A stretch of DNA of 64,000 bases from JACMQX01 sp040385105 (GCA_040385105.1 JAZKHY010000053.1:3094-67093), one strand, 5' to 3'; positions 31,629 to 41,380 are shown, numbered from the stretch's first letter. Translations and numbers: made by a program. The notes: generated by a model from the letters alone, not told the origin.

Positions 31629-32912
31629 TCAGCCGTGCGAGTTGTCGCTGCGGGCAATGGCCAGCAGGTGGTCCAGCTCTTCCTTGTGCTTGACGGTGTT
31701 GCTGGCATGCCAGCGCTTGATGACCCACATGACGCCCGCCACCACCACGCCGAATGCGGTGATGGCGCCGAAGGCCGACAGGCCCATGCCGGTGGACAGG
31801 CTGTAGAACGCGCCCAGGCCCAGGATGCAGGCCTGCTCGTTGAAGTTCTGCACGGCAATCGAGCGGCCGGCGCCCATGAGGTTGTGGCCGCGGTGCTGCA
31901 GCAGCGCGTTCATCGGCACCACCAGGAAGCCGCCCAGCGCACCGAGCAATATGAGGAACGGCGCAGCCAGCCAGACGTTGCTGATGAAGTTGAGCAGGAT
32001 GACCAGCAGGCCCATCGCAATGCCCAGCGGCATCACGCTGGTGGCCTGGTCCAGCCGCATGCGCACCGAAGCCACGACGGCGCCCACCGCCGTGCCGATG
32101 GCGACCACGCCCACGAGCGTGGAGGCCTGCGTCACGCTGTAGCCCAGCGCCGCGGCGGCCCAGGCCAGCACGATGTAGCGCAGGTTGCCGCTCACGCCCC
32201 AGAACAGCGTGGTGGTGGCCAGCGAGATCTGGCCCAGCTTGTCGCTCCACAGGCGGCTGTTGCAGCTCCAGAAGTCAGGCAGCAGCGCCAGCAGGTTCTT
32301 CGGCATCGGGCGCATCTCCACGCCGGTGTGCGGGATGCGGGTGTTGAACCAGGCGGCGAGCGCATAGATGAAGATGAGCACGAAGATCGCGGCCTCGGGC
32401 GGCGTGTCGATGCTGGTGGTGAAGAAGGGGAAGTCCACCGACAGCAGCCTGGACGACACGGCGTTGCCCACCAGCTGCCCGCCCAGCAACACGCCCAGGA
32501 TGATGGAGGCGATGGTCAGGCCCTCGATCCAGCCGTTGGCCTTGACGAGCTGGGACGACGGCAGCAGCTCGGTCAGGATGCCGTATTTGGCCGGCGAGTA
32601 GGCGGCCGCGCCCAGGCCCACAATGGCATAGGCCAGCAGCGGGTGTGAGCCGAACAGCATCATCAGGCAGCCGATGACCTTGATCGCATTGCTCAGGAAC
32701 ATCACCTTGCCCTTGGGCAGCGCATCGGCAAATGCACCAACGAACGGGGCCAGGATCACATAGAAAAGGGCGAACATGGGCACCAGCGCGGCCTGTTGCC
32801 ACTCCGGCGCGCCCGCGCCCCTGAGCAGCTGGACGGCTCCCACGAAAAGCGCGTTGTCGGCCAGCGACGAGAAAAACTGGGCCGACATGATGGTGTAAAA
32901 ACCGCGCTTCAT
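31629..32912 (-). CDS. lplT: Lysophospholipid transporter LplT (MFS)
   Basis: A 427-aa MFS protein with ~12 membrane segments that flips lysophospholipids across the inner membrane. The N-terminus GFYTIMSAQFFSSLADNALF and the loop AAAYSPAKYGILTELLP are typical of LplT. In enterobacteria it is fused to or next to the acyltransferase Aas; no aas gene is seen here. It is divergent from alr with 126 bases between them. Adjacency of lplT and alr is common in Burkholderiales, from my knowledge of the order. Confidence 0.88.
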   Translation of the reverse strand: MKRGFYTIMSAQFFSSLADNALFVGAVQLLRGAGAPEWQQAALVPMFALFYVILAPFVGAFADALPKGKVMFLSNAIKVIGCLMMLFGSHPLLAYAIVGLGAAAYSPAKYGILTELLPSSQLVKANGWIEGLTIASIILGVLLGGQLVGNAVSSRLLSVDFPFFTTSIDTPPEAAIFVLIFIYALAAWFNTRIPHTGVEMRPMPKNLLALLPDFWSCNSRLWSDKLGQISLATTTLFWGVSGNLRYIVLAWAAAALGYSVTQASTLVGVVAIGTAVGAVVASVRMRLDQATSVMPLGIAMGLLVILLNFISNVWLAAPFLILLGALGGFLVVPMNALLQHRGHNLMGAGRSIAVQNFNEQACILGLGAFYSLSTGMGLSAFGAITAFGVVVAGVMWVIKRWHASNTVKHKEELDHLLAIARSDNSHG

Positions 32913-33038
32913 TGATGGGCTATTTGTCGCATCAGTCTGGCTGATGTCAGTAAATTTTGGGAACGTCTCCGAACGTCGGACGGTTATATCACGCCCGGGA
33001 GTGCCAAAATCCCCCGGAAACCCTTCAGTTCACAAGCC

Positions 33039-34133
33039 ATGCCACGCCCCATCCTTGCCAGCATCCACACGGGTGCGTTGCACCATAACCTGACGCGTGC
33101 GCGACAGTCGGCCCCCGACGCGAAGGTCTGGGCCGTGGTCAAGGCCAATGCCTACGGCCATGGCATCGAGCGTGTGTTCGAGGGCCTGCGCGGCGCCGAC
33201 GGTTTCGCGCTGATTGACCTGGACGAGGCGCAGCGCGTGCGCAGCCTGGGCTGGCGCGGCCCCATCCTGCTGCTTGAAGGCGTGTTCGAGCCGCGCGACC
33301 TGGAGCTGTGTTCGCGGCTTCAGCTATGGCACACCATCCACTGCGACGAGCAGGTGGACATGCTGGCCACCCACAAGACGCACCAGCCGCACCGCGTCTT
33401 CCTCAAGATGAATTCAGGCATGAACCGGCTGGGCTACACGCCGCAGCGCTTTCGCGCAGCCTGGACGCGGCTGAATGCGCTGCCCCAGGTGGACGAGATT
33501 TCATTGATGACGCACTTCAGCGACGCCGACGGCGTGCGCGGGATTGCGCACCAGATGGCCGTGTTCAATGCCGTTACGCAGGACCTGCCCGGCGAGCGCA
33601 CCGTAGCCAACAGCGCGGCCACGCTGCGCCACGCCGGCGACCTGGCGGTGCGGGCCGACTGGGTGCGGCCCGGCATTGCGGTCTATGGCAGCGCGCCCGA
33701 CTTCCCGGAGCACGATGCGGCGCACTGGGGCCTGCAGCCGACCATGACGCTGTCTTCCAAGCTGCTGGCCGTGCAGGAACTGGCGGTGGGCGATACCGTG
33801 GGCTACGGCTCCAGCTTCACGGCAGACGCGCCGCTGCGCATCGGCGTCGTCGCCTGCGGCTATGCCGACGGCTACCCGCGCCACTGCACCACAGGCACGC
33901 CGGTGCTGGTCAATGGCATCCGCACACGCATGGTGGGCCGCGTCAGCATGGACATGATCACCGTGGACCTGACGCCCGTGCCCGGCGCCGGCTTCGGCAC
34001 CGAAGTCACGCTGTGGGGCCGCGCCTCGAACGGAGCGGTGCTGCCTGTCGATGAAGTGGCCAGGGCAGGCGGCACGGTCAGCTATGAGCTGATGTGCGCA
34101 CTGGCGTTGCGGGTGCCTGTGGAGGTTGCGTGA
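33039..34133 (+). CDS. alr: Alanine racemase
   Basis: A 364-aa PLP enzyme that makes D-alanine for peptidoglycan. Lys35 in VVKANAYGHG carries the cofactor. Tyr in VGYGSSF is the second base, and MNRLGY, GRVSMDMITVD and TLWG are in the usual places. Length is normal. It converges on the SDR at the end of the GntR-associated operon, four bases apart. In related genomes alr is often followed by radA; here ~26.9 kb of catabolic genes intervene. Confidence 0.95.
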   Translation: MPRPILASIHTGALHHNLTRARQSAPDAKVWAVVKANAYGHGIERVFEGLRGADGFALIDLDEAQRVRSLGWRGPILLLEGVFEPRDLELCSRLQLWHTIHCDEQVDMLATHKTHQPHRVFLKMNSGMNRLGYTPQRFRAAWTRLNALPQVDEISLMTHFSDADGVRGIAHQMAVFNAVTQDLPGERTVANSAATLRHAGDLAVRADWVRPGIAVYGSAPDFPEHDAAHWGLQPTMTLSSKLLAVQELAVGDTVGYGSSFTADAPLRIGVVACGYADGYPRHCTTGTPVLVNGIRTRMVGRVSMDMITVDLTPVPGAGFGTEVTLWGRASNGAVLPVDEVARAGGTVSYELMCALALRVPVEVA

Positions 34134-34137
34134 AACC

Positions 34138-34893
34138 TCAGCAGGCCGAGTAGCCGCCGTCCACCGGCAGGATGACGCCGGTCAGGTACTGCGCGAGCGG
34201 CGACGCCAGGAACACCACCGGGCCGGCCACGTCGTCGGGCTCGGCAATTCGCTTGAGCAGCGTGCGGTCGATAGTGCGCTCGATGCGCGCCGTGTTGGTC
34301 ATAACGTCGGTGGTCAGCGGTGTGCGCACCAGGCCCGGCGCGACGGCATTGACGCGCACACCGTGCACGCCCAGGTCGCGGGCCAGGAACTTCGTCAGCT
34401 GGCCCACCGCGCCCTTGGACGTGCCGTACGGGATGCTTGCGTAGGTCGAGATGAGGGTGGTGATGGACGCCAGGTTCACCACTGCGCCCTTTTCCGCCTT
34501 GAGGTCTTCTGCGCAGGCAAGTGTCAGGTTGAGCAGGCCCTTGACGTTCACCTCCATCAGCCGGTCCAGCTCGGCGTTGAGGTTGCCGCTGTCGATCTTG
34601 GCGCGGCTGCTGATGCCGGCGTTGTTCACCAGCACGCCGATGCGCCCGAAGTCCCGGTTGACCTGCGCCACGACGGCGGCGCAGGCAGCCTCGTCGCGCA
34701 CGTCCAGCGCATAGGCGCGGCAGCGGTCCGCGCCGGCGCCGGACTCCGCCACCGCCAGCTGCGCGTTGGCCTGCGTGGTGTCGGTGATGGCGACGCGGCA
34801 TCCGGCATCCAGCAGCTTGAGGGCGATGGCCTTGCCCAGGCCCTGGCCCGCGCCGCTCACGAGGGCCAGGGTATTGTCGAACAGGGGTTTCAT
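34138..34893 (-). CDS. Short-chain dehydrogenase/reductase (FabG-like)
   Basis: A 251-aa SDR with the classical motifs GAGQGLG, NNAG, Ser in NLASI, and YGTSK. The C-terminal PVDGGYSAC is standard. It is the last gene of the 13-gene minus-strand operon and overlaps the KstD-like flavoprotein gene by four bases. It probably oxidises or reduces a ring or side-chain hydroxyl of the operon's substrate. Cofactor preference cannot be read with confidence, although the Asp after the second strand (ITDTT) suggests NAD. Confidence 0.88.
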   Translation of the reverse strand: MKPLFDNTLALVSGAGQGLGKAIALKLLDAGCRVAITDTTQANAQLAVAESGAGADRCRAYALDVRDEAACAAVVAQVNRDFGRIGVLVNNAGISSRAKIDSGNLNAELDRLMEVNVKGLLNLTLACAEDLKAEKGAVVNLASITTLISTYASIPYGTSKGAVGQLTKFLARDLGVHGVRVNAVAPGLVRTPLTTDVMTNTARIERTIDRTLLKRIAEPDDVAGPVVFLASPLAQYLTGVILPVDGGYSAC

Positions 34894-36608
34894 GGTGTGT
34901 CTCCTTGTGGGGGGGTGTGCGTGGCGTGGCGCATGGCGCGGTAAGCGAAGACCAGGCCCGGGCCCAGCGTGATGCCGGGGCCGGGGTAGGCACCGCGCAT
35001 CACGGAGCCCATGTCGTTGCCGCAGGCGTAGAGGCCGACGATGGGCGTGCCGGAAGCGTCAAGCACGTTGGCGTTTTCGTCGGTGCGCAGGCCCAGGGCA
35101 CTGCCGAGCGTGGCCGGGAACATGCGCAGCGCATAGAACGGCCCGCGGCGGATCGGCAGCAGGCAGGGGTTGGGCTGGCCGCGCGCGTCGCCGTTGTAGC
35201 GGTTGAAGGCAGTCTCGCCCTTGCCGAAGTCCAGGTCCTTGCCGGTGCGGGCGAATTCGTTGTGCCGCGCAACCTCGGCGGCCAGGCCCTGCGGGTCCAC
35301 GCCGAGCCGCTGCGCGAGCGCTTCCAGCGTGCGGCCCTTCACCAGGTAGCCGCTGCGGATGTGCGGCCGGAGCGGGAAAGGCGCGGGCCGCACCAGGCCC
35401 AGCCCGTAGCGGCGGATGAAGTCGGTGTCGCACAGCAGGAAGGCGCCATCCGCAGGCGGCAGCGCGCCCGCCTTGAACATCGCGACCACCACCTCATGGT
35501 AGGACTCGGACTCGTTGACAAAGCGGCGGCCCGCCCTGTTCACGAGGATGGCGCCGGGCTTGCCGCGGTCCATGTGGCCGTACGGGAAGGGCACCTCGCG
35601 GCCCTGCGCGTTGCGCGCCAGGGACGCGGGCGTCCAGAACGACGGGGTCTGCATCTGCGTGTCGATGGTGCCGCCGACCTGCAGGGCGGCCTGCGCGCCC
35701 TCGCCCACATTGCTCTCGTTGGCAATTGAATGGCGGTGCGGGTGGGCGGGCATGTAGCGCTCGCGCAGCGCTGCCGCATGCGGCATGCCGCCCGTGGCCA
35801 GGACCACCGCGCAGGCGGCATGAACGGTCTGCTCCACGCCGTCATGGCGGAACACCGCGCCAGTGACGCGCCCGCCCGCGCGCAGCAGCCGCACGAGCGG
35901 CGCGCCGGTGACGAAACGCACATCGCGCTGGAGCGCGCTGTACACGGCGCGGGCCACCAGCGCATTGCCCATCAGCAGGCGCGTGCCGCGCGCGTGCGTC
36001 AGCCTGTCGCGCGCGTGGCGCGCCAGCAGGCCGCAGACGAACGTGAAGTTGCCCCAGGACGAGAACGGGCGCATCAGCAGCGGGATCTCGCGGCGGCCGA
36101 CCATGAGCCCGCCGAGCACCATGAAGGCCGGCTTGGGCGGGCGCACCAGGGCCAGCTTTGCACCCAGCAGGCGGCCGTCGAAGTTGGGCGTGGAGAGCGC
36201 CCGGCCTGTGGTGGTGCCGCCATCGGCGTCGCTCAGGTAGTCGGGTGCGGCAACGAGGTCGAACTTCAGTTCGGTGCGTTCGGCGAGGTAGTCAAGGGCC
36301 TCGCGGCCGGAGGCCAGGTAGGCCTCCACCAGCTCGGGGCGGATGGCGGCACCGATCTGGCCGGCGAGGAAGCGCCGGGCATCCTCCAGCGGGTCGTCAA
36401 TGCCGGCGGCCTCCGCCTGGCGGTTGCCGGGCACCCACAGCACGCCGCCGGAGGTAGCGGTGGTGCCGCCCAACTGTGCGTCCTTCTCGAACACGATGAC
36501 CTTGCGGCCTTCGCAGGCAGCAACGAGTGCTGCCGCGAGACCGGCGATGCCGCTGCCGAAGATGGCGACGTCGCATTGCAGGGCATTGACGGGTGGCTGT
36601 GTCATCAC
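34890..36608 (-). CDS. FAD-dependent dehydrogenase, 3-ketosteroid-dehydrogenase/fumarate-reductase family
   Basis: A 572-aa flavoprotein. The FAD-binding motif FGSGIAGLAAALVA is at residue ~17, with EKDAQLGGTTATSGG and ATGGMPH later. The C-terminus GAYPGPGITLGPGLVFAY matches the KstD-type active-site loop containing the conserved Tyr and Gly. Family members desaturate ketosteroids or reduce enones. Without the two other conserved tyrosines checked, steroid activity is only a possibility. It overlaps both flanking SDR genes by four bases, indicating tight coupling. Confidence 0.85.
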   Translation of the reverse strand: MMTQPPVNALQCDVAIFGSGIAGLAAALVAACEGRKVIVFEKDAQLGGTTATSGGVLWVPGNRQAEAAGIDDPLEDARRFLAGQIGAAIRPELVEAYLASGREALDYLAERTELKFDLVAAPDYLSDADGGTTTGRALSTPNFDGRLLGAKLALVRPPKPAFMVLGGLMVGRREIPLLMRPFSSWGNFTFVCGLLARHARDRLTHARGTRLLMGNALVARAVYSALQRDVRFVTGAPLVRLLRAGGRVTGAVFRHDGVEQTVHAACAVVLATGGMPHAAALRERYMPAHPHRHSIANESNVGEGAQAALQVGGTIDTQMQTPSFWTPASLARNAQGREVPFPYGHMDRGKPGAILVNRAGRRFVNESESYHEVVVAMFKAGALPPADGAFLLCDTDFIRRYGLGLVRPAPFPLRPHIRSGYLVKGRTLEALAQRLGVDPQGLAAEVARHNEFARTGKDLDFGKGETAFNRYNGDARGQPNPCLLPIRRGPFYALRMFPATLGSALGLRTDENANVLDASGTPIVGLYACGNDMGSVMRGAYPGPGITLGPGLVFAYRAMRHATHTPPQGDTP

Positions 36609-37444
36609 CCCTCCAGCAGCGGCCGCATATAGGCCGGCTCCAGCGCGCTGCGCGGGATGTGCATGCCGCCGTCGATGTGCAGCGCCTCGCCGGTGCAGAA
36701 CGGGATGGCGCCGCCTGCCAGGCTTGCGACCGCCTCGCCGATGTCGCGCGGCTGGCCCCAGCGGCTGATGGGGCTGAGGCCACCTTCCACCAGCTTGTCG
36801 AGCATGCCGCGCCGGCCCGCCGTCATGTCGGTCTCGACCAGGCCGGGCAGCACCTCGAAGCAGGCGATGCCCTCGCGCGCCAGGCGTACCGCGAAGATTT
36901 TGTTGAGCATCGACAGGCCGCTCTTGGAGATGCAGTACTCCGGCGTCTTCGTGCGCGCCTGTTCGGCATTGATGGACGAGATGGTGATGATGGAGCGCAG
37001 GTGGGCGTCCTGCGCGCCCTGCTTCACCATGCGCCGTGCGAACGCCTGCGTCACAAAGAAGGTGCCGCGCAGGTTGATGCCGAGCACGCGGTCAAAACTC
37101 TCCAGCGTGGTGTCCAGCACGTCGGCGGACTTGTTCAGCGCCTGTACACCGGCGTTGTTGACAAGGCAGTGAATGTTGCCGAAGGCGTCGAAGGCCTGGC
37201 GCGCGAGCGCATCGGCGTCTTCGGCGCGGGCTATGTCGGCGGCGATGAACGCGGCGCGCGCGCCAAGCGCTGAAAGCTCCTGCAGCGTGCGGCGGGCCGT
37301 GTCGTCCTCGGCGATGTCGATGAGCACGAGGTCGTAACCCCGGGCCGCCAGCGCCAGGGCAATGCCCCGGCCGATGCCCTGCCTGCTGCCGGTGACGGCC
37401 GCGACGGGCCGGGCGGAGGCAACGCCTGAAGTGGAGTCTGTCAT
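36605..37444 (-). CDS. Short-chain dehydrogenase/reductase
   Basis: A 279-aa SDR: TGSRQGIGRGIALALA cofactor motif, NNAG, Ser in TISSI, and YCISK. The tail is ~20 residues longer than the sibling SDR at the operon end. The long upstream open frame (to 37705) is a shadow of the NIPSNAP gene; the ATG at 37444 lies five bases after that gene's stop. The substrate is unknown. As the first of three redox genes in a row it probably acts on the same molecule as the KstD-like enzyme. Confidence 0.88.
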   Translation of the reverse strand: MTDSTSGVASARPVAAVTGSRQGIGRGIALALAARGYDLVLIDIAEDDTARRTLQELSALGARAAFIAADIARAEDADALARQAFDAFGNIHCLVNNAGVQALNKSADVLDTTLESFDRVLGINLRGTFFVTQAFARRMVKQGAQDAHLRSIITISSINAEQARTKTPEYCISKSGLSMLNKIFAVRLAREGIACFEVLPGLVETDMTAGRRGMLDKLVEGGLSPISRWGQPRDIGEAVASLAGGAIPFCTGEALHIDGGMHIPRSALEPAYMRPLLEG

Positions 37445-37449
37445 GTTGT

Positions 37450-38034
37450 TCAGAGTTTCACGGGTGTCAGCAGTGAGGCCTTGAGGCCCCTGAGCAGGGG
37501 GCGGATCGAGGCGCGATAGATGCTCCAGCCCTCGTCCTTCATCGCGCCGTCGCGCGCGGCCATGCGCTGGGCGAGGCTCTCGTAAGTCCACAGGTGATAG
37601 ACAAGGTCCACACCGCGCTCGCGCGTGGTCCAGACGCCGGCGTTCAGCGAATACTTCTCGCGGTGCGGCAGCGCGGTGAGCAGCGCATTGACGAAGGTCT
37701 CGCACCGGCCCTCATGCATGGCGTAGGTGCGCAGTTCAAGGATGGGCGCGGCCAGCTGGTCCATGCGCACCGGCCGGCGCGGCACGAGCACGTGCGAGGT
37801 GCTGGCGCTGGACATCCAGTCCGTGTCCGGGTCGGCGCCCGCGCCCGGCGGCAGCGCGTCTGCATCGCCCTCCCACAGCGTGGTGAGTCGGTTGAGCAGC
37901 CCGTACTCGGGCGTCCATGCCGCGATCAGCTTTTGCCGGCGCGTCGCCTGCGCGGCCTTGAGCCGCTCGACGGCTCCGGCCTGGCCGCCGGCCTCGAAGA
38001 AGTCGGCCACCAGTTCATGCACCATCGCGCCCAT
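37450..38034 (-). CDS. NIPSNAP-domain protein
   Basis: A 194-aa protein with two dimeric alpha/beta-barrel-like halves. The second begins ILELRTYAMHEGR, the usual NIPSNAP motif, and continues VYHLWTYESLAQRMAAR. NIPSNAP proteins often occur in aromatic or terpenoid catabolic operons, where their role is unclear. The ATG at 38034 shares one base with the preceding stop; MVHEL four residues on is an alternative start. Confidence 0.8.
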   Translation of the reverse strand: MGAMVHELVADFFEAGGQAGAVERLKAAQATRRQKLIAAWTPEYGLLNRLTTLWEGDADALPPGAGADPDTDWMSSASTSHVLVPRRPVRMDQLAAPILELRTYAMHEGRCETFVNALLTALPHREKYSLNAGVWTTRERGVDLVYHLWTYESLAQRMAARDGAMKDEGWSIYRASIRPLLRGLKASLLTPVKL

Positions 38035-39029
38035 CAGTTGCCTGCCGTGATGTTGTTGTCGGCGATGACCTTTTTCATGGCGGCGCTCTCGTCGGCGACA
38101 TGCTTGCGGAATTCGGCGGGCGAGCGGTACCGGCCCGTGAAGCCGCGTTCGGCAAAGGCGTCCTTGAGCTCCTTGCTGCCGACGGCCTTGCGCACCGCTT
38201 CGGAGAATTGCGCCACGATGGCCGGCGGCGTGCCCCTGGGGGCGACAAAGGCCTGGAAGGTAGCGAAGTCGCCGGCGCTGGTTCCGATTTCCGCCAGGGT
38301 CATCACATCCGGCATGTCTGCATAGCGCTGCGCGCCCATGACGGCAATGGCCTTGACCTGGCCGCTCTTGATGAGCGGCAGCGAGTTGGTGCGGCTGTCC
38401 ACCAGGATGTCAACCTGGCCGCCCGCGATGTCCTGCAACGCCGGGGCCGAGCCCTTGTACGGCACATGGTTGAGCTTGATGCCCAGCTTGCCGAGCAGCA
38501 GTTCCATGCGGATCTGGCTGACCGAGCCGGTGCCGTGCGAGGCGTAGTTGACCTTGGCGGCATTCTTGCGCAGGTATTCCATGGCCTGCTTCGCGTCGTT
38601 GGCCGGGAAGTCCTTCTTCGCCACCAGCAGCGCCGGCGCGAACTCGCCCCACTGGCAGGCGTACTCGAAGCTTTGTTCCGGGTCCGGCGCATTCCTGAAC
38701 AGGTGCGGATTGATGGTCATGGTGTCGTTGGCAGCCACCATGAAGGTGTGGCCGTCCGGCTTCGCCTGCAACAGGGCCTGCACGGCGATGTTCGTATTGC
38801 CGCCGGCGCGGTTTTCCACGATCACCGGCTGGCCGATGTTCTTCTCGACCTCGCGTGCGAGCATGCGGGTGAGCACGTCGGTTGCGCCGCCGGCCGGGAA
38901 CGGGATGATCCAGCGCACAGGCTGGGCCGGCCAGGCCTGAGCGCTCGCGGAGGCACCGCCGGTGGCCAGTGCAAGGGCCAGTGCGGCCTGGGAAAGGAGT
39001 ACGGTGCGGCGGGAAAGGTTCTTGTGCAT
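38034..39029 (-). CDS. Bug-family periplasmic solute-binding protein, copy 1
   Basis: A 331-aa exported binding protein with a Tat-like RRTVLLSQAA signal and cleavage near ASAQA. Motifs are WPAQPVRWIIPFPAGGATD, VIVENRAGGNTNIA and VPYKGSAPALQDIAGGQVD. Its C-terminus (KKVIADNNITAGN) almost repeats that of the Bug gene two positions upstream in the operon (KKVITDNNITAGN), and the two match along most of their length, so they are tandem duplicates separated by a CaiB gene. The ligand is probably a small carboxylate of the pathway; no permease is linked. Confidence 0.9.
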   Translation of the reverse strand: MHKNLSRRTVLLSQAALALALATGGASASAQAWPAQPVRWIIPFPAGGATDVLTRMLAREVEKNIGQPVIVENRAGGNTNIAVQALLQAKPDGHTFMVAANDTMTINPHLFRNAPDPEQSFEYACQWGEFAPALLVAKKDFPANDAKQAMEYLRKNAAKVNYASHGTGSVSQIRMELLLGKLGIKLNHVPYKGSAPALQDIAGGQVDILVDSRTNSLPLIKSGQVKAIAVMGAQRYADMPDVMTLAEIGTSAGDFATFQAFVAPRGTPPAIVAQFSEAVRKAVGSKELKDAFAERGFTGRYRSPAEFRKHVADESAAMKKVIADNNITAGN

Positions 39030-39080
39030 GGTTGGGTTCCTTCGGGTGAGTGTCTCGTTGTTGTCGCAAGGCGCGCGCTG

Positions 39081-40316
39081 TCAGGCCACCACGCCGCGCG
39101 CCTTCAGCTCGCCGATGCGCGCGGCGTCCAGGCCCAGCAGTCCGGTCAGCACCGCCTGCGTGTGCTGTCCCAGCACCGGCGGCGCGCTTGCATAGGCCAC
39201 CGGCGTTCCGGACATCCTGATCGGGTTGCCCACGAGCGGGATGGCCCCGGCGCTAGGGTGCTGCATTTCCACCTGCATGCCGCGTGCCTGCACATGCGGG
39301 TCGGCGAAGGCGTCGGCAATGGTGTTGATCGGCCCGCAGGGCACGCCTTCGCGCTCAAGCAGCCCGATCCACTGCGCGGTTGTGCGCGTCACGGTCGCGC
39401 CGCGGATCAGCGCCACCAGCGCATCGCGGTTTGCCAGGCGTTGCGCATTGCCGGTGAAGCGCGCATCCCCGGCCCATTCCTGGTGGCCGGCCGCCGCGCA
39501 AAAGCGCGCGAACTGCCGGTCGTTGCCGACGGCAAGGATCATGTGGCCGTCGGCTGTCGGGAAGTCCTGGTAGGGGATGGTGTTGGGGTGGGCATTGCCC
39601 ATGCGGCCCGGCGACACGCCGCTGTAGAGGTAGTTCATCGACTGGTTGGCCAGGCACGCGACACCGACGTCGAGCAGCGCCAGGTCGATGTGCTGGCCTT
39701 CGCCGGTGCGGTGGCGGGCCTGGACAGCCGCCAGGATGGCCGTGGTGGCGTAGAGGCCGGTCAGCACGTCGGTCAGCGCCACGCCAACCTTCATCGGGCC
39801 GGCGCCAGGCTCGCCATCGGGCCGGCCGGTGATGCTCATGAGCCCGCCCATGCCCTGGATCAGGAAGTCATAGCCGGGGCGCGCTGCATAGGGGCCTGTC
39901 TGGCCGAAGCCGGTGATGGAGCAGTAGATCAACCGCGGGTTGAGTTTGCGCAGCGACTCGTAGTCCAGGCCGTATTGCGCAAGGCCGCCCAGCTTGAAGT
40001 TCTCCACCAGCACGTCGCTTCTCTTCGCCAGCTCCCGTACCAGCGCCTGGCCGTCCGGCTGGGTGAGGTCGATGGCGACCGACTGCTTGTTGCGGTTGGC
40101 GCACAGGTAGTAGGCGGAGTCGTGTGTGGGTTCGCCCGCCGTGTCGTGCAGGAAGGGCGGGCCCCAGGCACGCGTGTCGTCGCCCACGTCGGGCCGCTCC
40201 ACCTTGATGACGTCCGCGCCCAGGTCGCCCAGGGCCTGGGTGGCCCAGGGGCCTGCCAGGATGCGCGAGAGGTCGAGGACGCGGATGCCCGCGAGGGCGC
40301 CTTCTGCGGGGGGCAC
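39081..40316 (-). CDS. Family III CoA-transferase (CaiB/BaiF)
   Basis: A 411-aa CoA-transferase. LDLSRILAGPWATQALGDLG and VIKVERP open the fold, and GYDFLIQGMGGLMSITG carries the nucleophilic Asp. Length and motif order match formyl-/succinyl-CoA:acid transferases. It lies between two duplicated Bug genes, five bases after one and 51 before the other. It could load CoA onto the acid taken up with the help of those binding proteins (inference). Confidence 0.92.
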   Translation of the reverse strand: MPPAEGALAGIRVLDLSRILAGPWATQALGDLGADVIKVERPDVGDDTRAWGPPFLHDTAGEPTHDSAYYLCANRNKQSVAIDLTQPDGQALVRELAKRSDVLVENFKLGGLAQYGLDYESLRKLNPRLIYCSITGFGQTGPYAARPGYDFLIQGMGGLMSITGRPDGEPGAGPMKVGVALTDVLTGLYATTAILAAVQARHRTGEGQHIDLALLDVGVACLANQSMNYLYSGVSPGRMGNAHPNTIPYQDFPTADGHMILAVGNDRQFARFCAAAGHQEWAGDARFTGNAQRLANRDALVALIRGATVTRTTAQWIGLLEREGVPCGPINTIADAFADPHVQARGMQVEMQHPSAGAIPLVGNPIRMSGTPVAYASAPPVLGQHTQAVLTGLLGLDAARIGELKARGVVA

Positions 40317-40321
40317 GCTGC

Positions 40322-41320
40322 TCAGTTCCCTGCCGTGATGTTGTTGTCGGTGATGACTTTCTTCATCATGTCGCTGCCTTCATAGACCAGCGCCTGGAAC
40401 TCGGCCGGGCCGCGGTATACAGGCTTGAGGCCGCGGCTGCCCAGCGCCTCGCGCAGGACCGGGTCAGACACCGCCTTGCTCACGGCGTCAGAGAAGGCCT
40501 TGATCACGGCGGGGGGCGTTCCTTTGGGGGCCATGATGCCCTGAAAGGTCACGAAGTCGCCCGCGCCCGCGCCGGCTTCGGCCAGCGTCATCACGTTGGG
40601 CAGGTCAAAGTAGCGTTCCTTGCCCATGGCGGCCACGGCCTTGATGCGGCCGGCCTTCACAAGCGGCATCGACGACACCGGGCTGTCCACCAGGAAGTCC
40701 ACTTGCCCGCCCGACAGGTCCTGCAGCGCCGGGGCGCCGCCCTTGTAGGGAATGTGGTTCTGCTTGACCCCCAGCTTGGCCAGCAGCAGTTCCATGCGGA
40801 TGTGGCTGGTCGAGCCGGTGCCGTGCGAGGCGTAGTTCACCTTCCCGGGGTTCTTTTTCAGGTACTCGATGGCCTCTTTTGCATCGTTGACGGGCAGGGT
40901 GGTGCGGGCGACCAGCACGGCAGGGGCGTACTCGCCGAAGATGGCAACGTAGTCAAAGCTCTGGCGGATGTCGTAGGGCGCCTTGAACAGGTGGGGGTTG
41001 ACCATCAGGGTGTCGTTGGACACGACCATCATGGTGTAGCCATCGGGCTTTGACGCGGTCAGCGCCTGTGTGGCTATGAAGGTCGAGCCGCCAGGCTTGT
41101 TGTCGACGACAACGGGCTGGCCCAGCGTCTTTTCCATTTCCTTGGCGGTCAGGCGCGTCACCGTATCGGCAGCGCCGCCCGGTGCGAAGGCCACGATGAG
41201 CTTGATGGGCTGGGTGGGCCAGGCCTGGGCATGAACGGCTGGTGCGGTCAGTGCAGCCAGGGCCAGCGCGAGCAGCAGCGGGCGCCGTGCAAACGTGCGG
41301 GGATTGAACGTGCTTTTCAT
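40322..41320 (-). CDS. Bug-family periplasmic solute-binding protein, copy 2
   Basis: A 332-aa exported binding protein with a signal peptide ending near VHAQA. WPTQPIKLIVAFAPGGAAD, VVVDNKPGGSTFIA and IPYKGGAPALQDLSGGQVD are Bug landmarks. It is the duplicate partner of the gene at 38034. Divergence between the copies is mainly in the ligand-facing loops near residues 110-150, which may mean different ligands. It lies 60 bases downstream of an alpha/beta hydrolase gene. Confidence 0.9.
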   Translation of the reverse strand: MKSTFNPRTFARRPLLLALALAALTAPAVHAQAWPTQPIKLIVAFAPGGAADTVTRLTAKEMEKTLGQPVVVDNKPGGSTFIATQALTASKPDGYTMMVVSNDTLMVNPHLFKAPYDIRQSFDYVAIFGEYAPAVLVARTTLPVNDAKEAIEYLKKNPGKVNYASHGTGSTSHIRMELLLAKLGVKQNHIPYKGGAPALQDLSGGQVDFLVDSPVSSMPLVKAGRIKAVAAMGKERYFDLPNVMTLAEAGAGAGDFVTFQGIMAPKGTPPAVIKAFSDAVSKAVSDPVLREALGSRGLKPVYRGPAEFQALVYEGSDMMKKVITDNNITAGN

Positions 41321-41380
41321 GGTGCTTGTCTCCTTGTGATTTTCGGGGGTGTGCGTCGTGCGGCGGCCGGGCCATGCGCC

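Noticed and set aside
34100..34150. Attachment site or integrase at the alr end of the catabolic block
   Set aside because: The alr and SDR genes converge with four bases between them. No tRNA, integrase, transposase or direct repeat was seen here or near radA.
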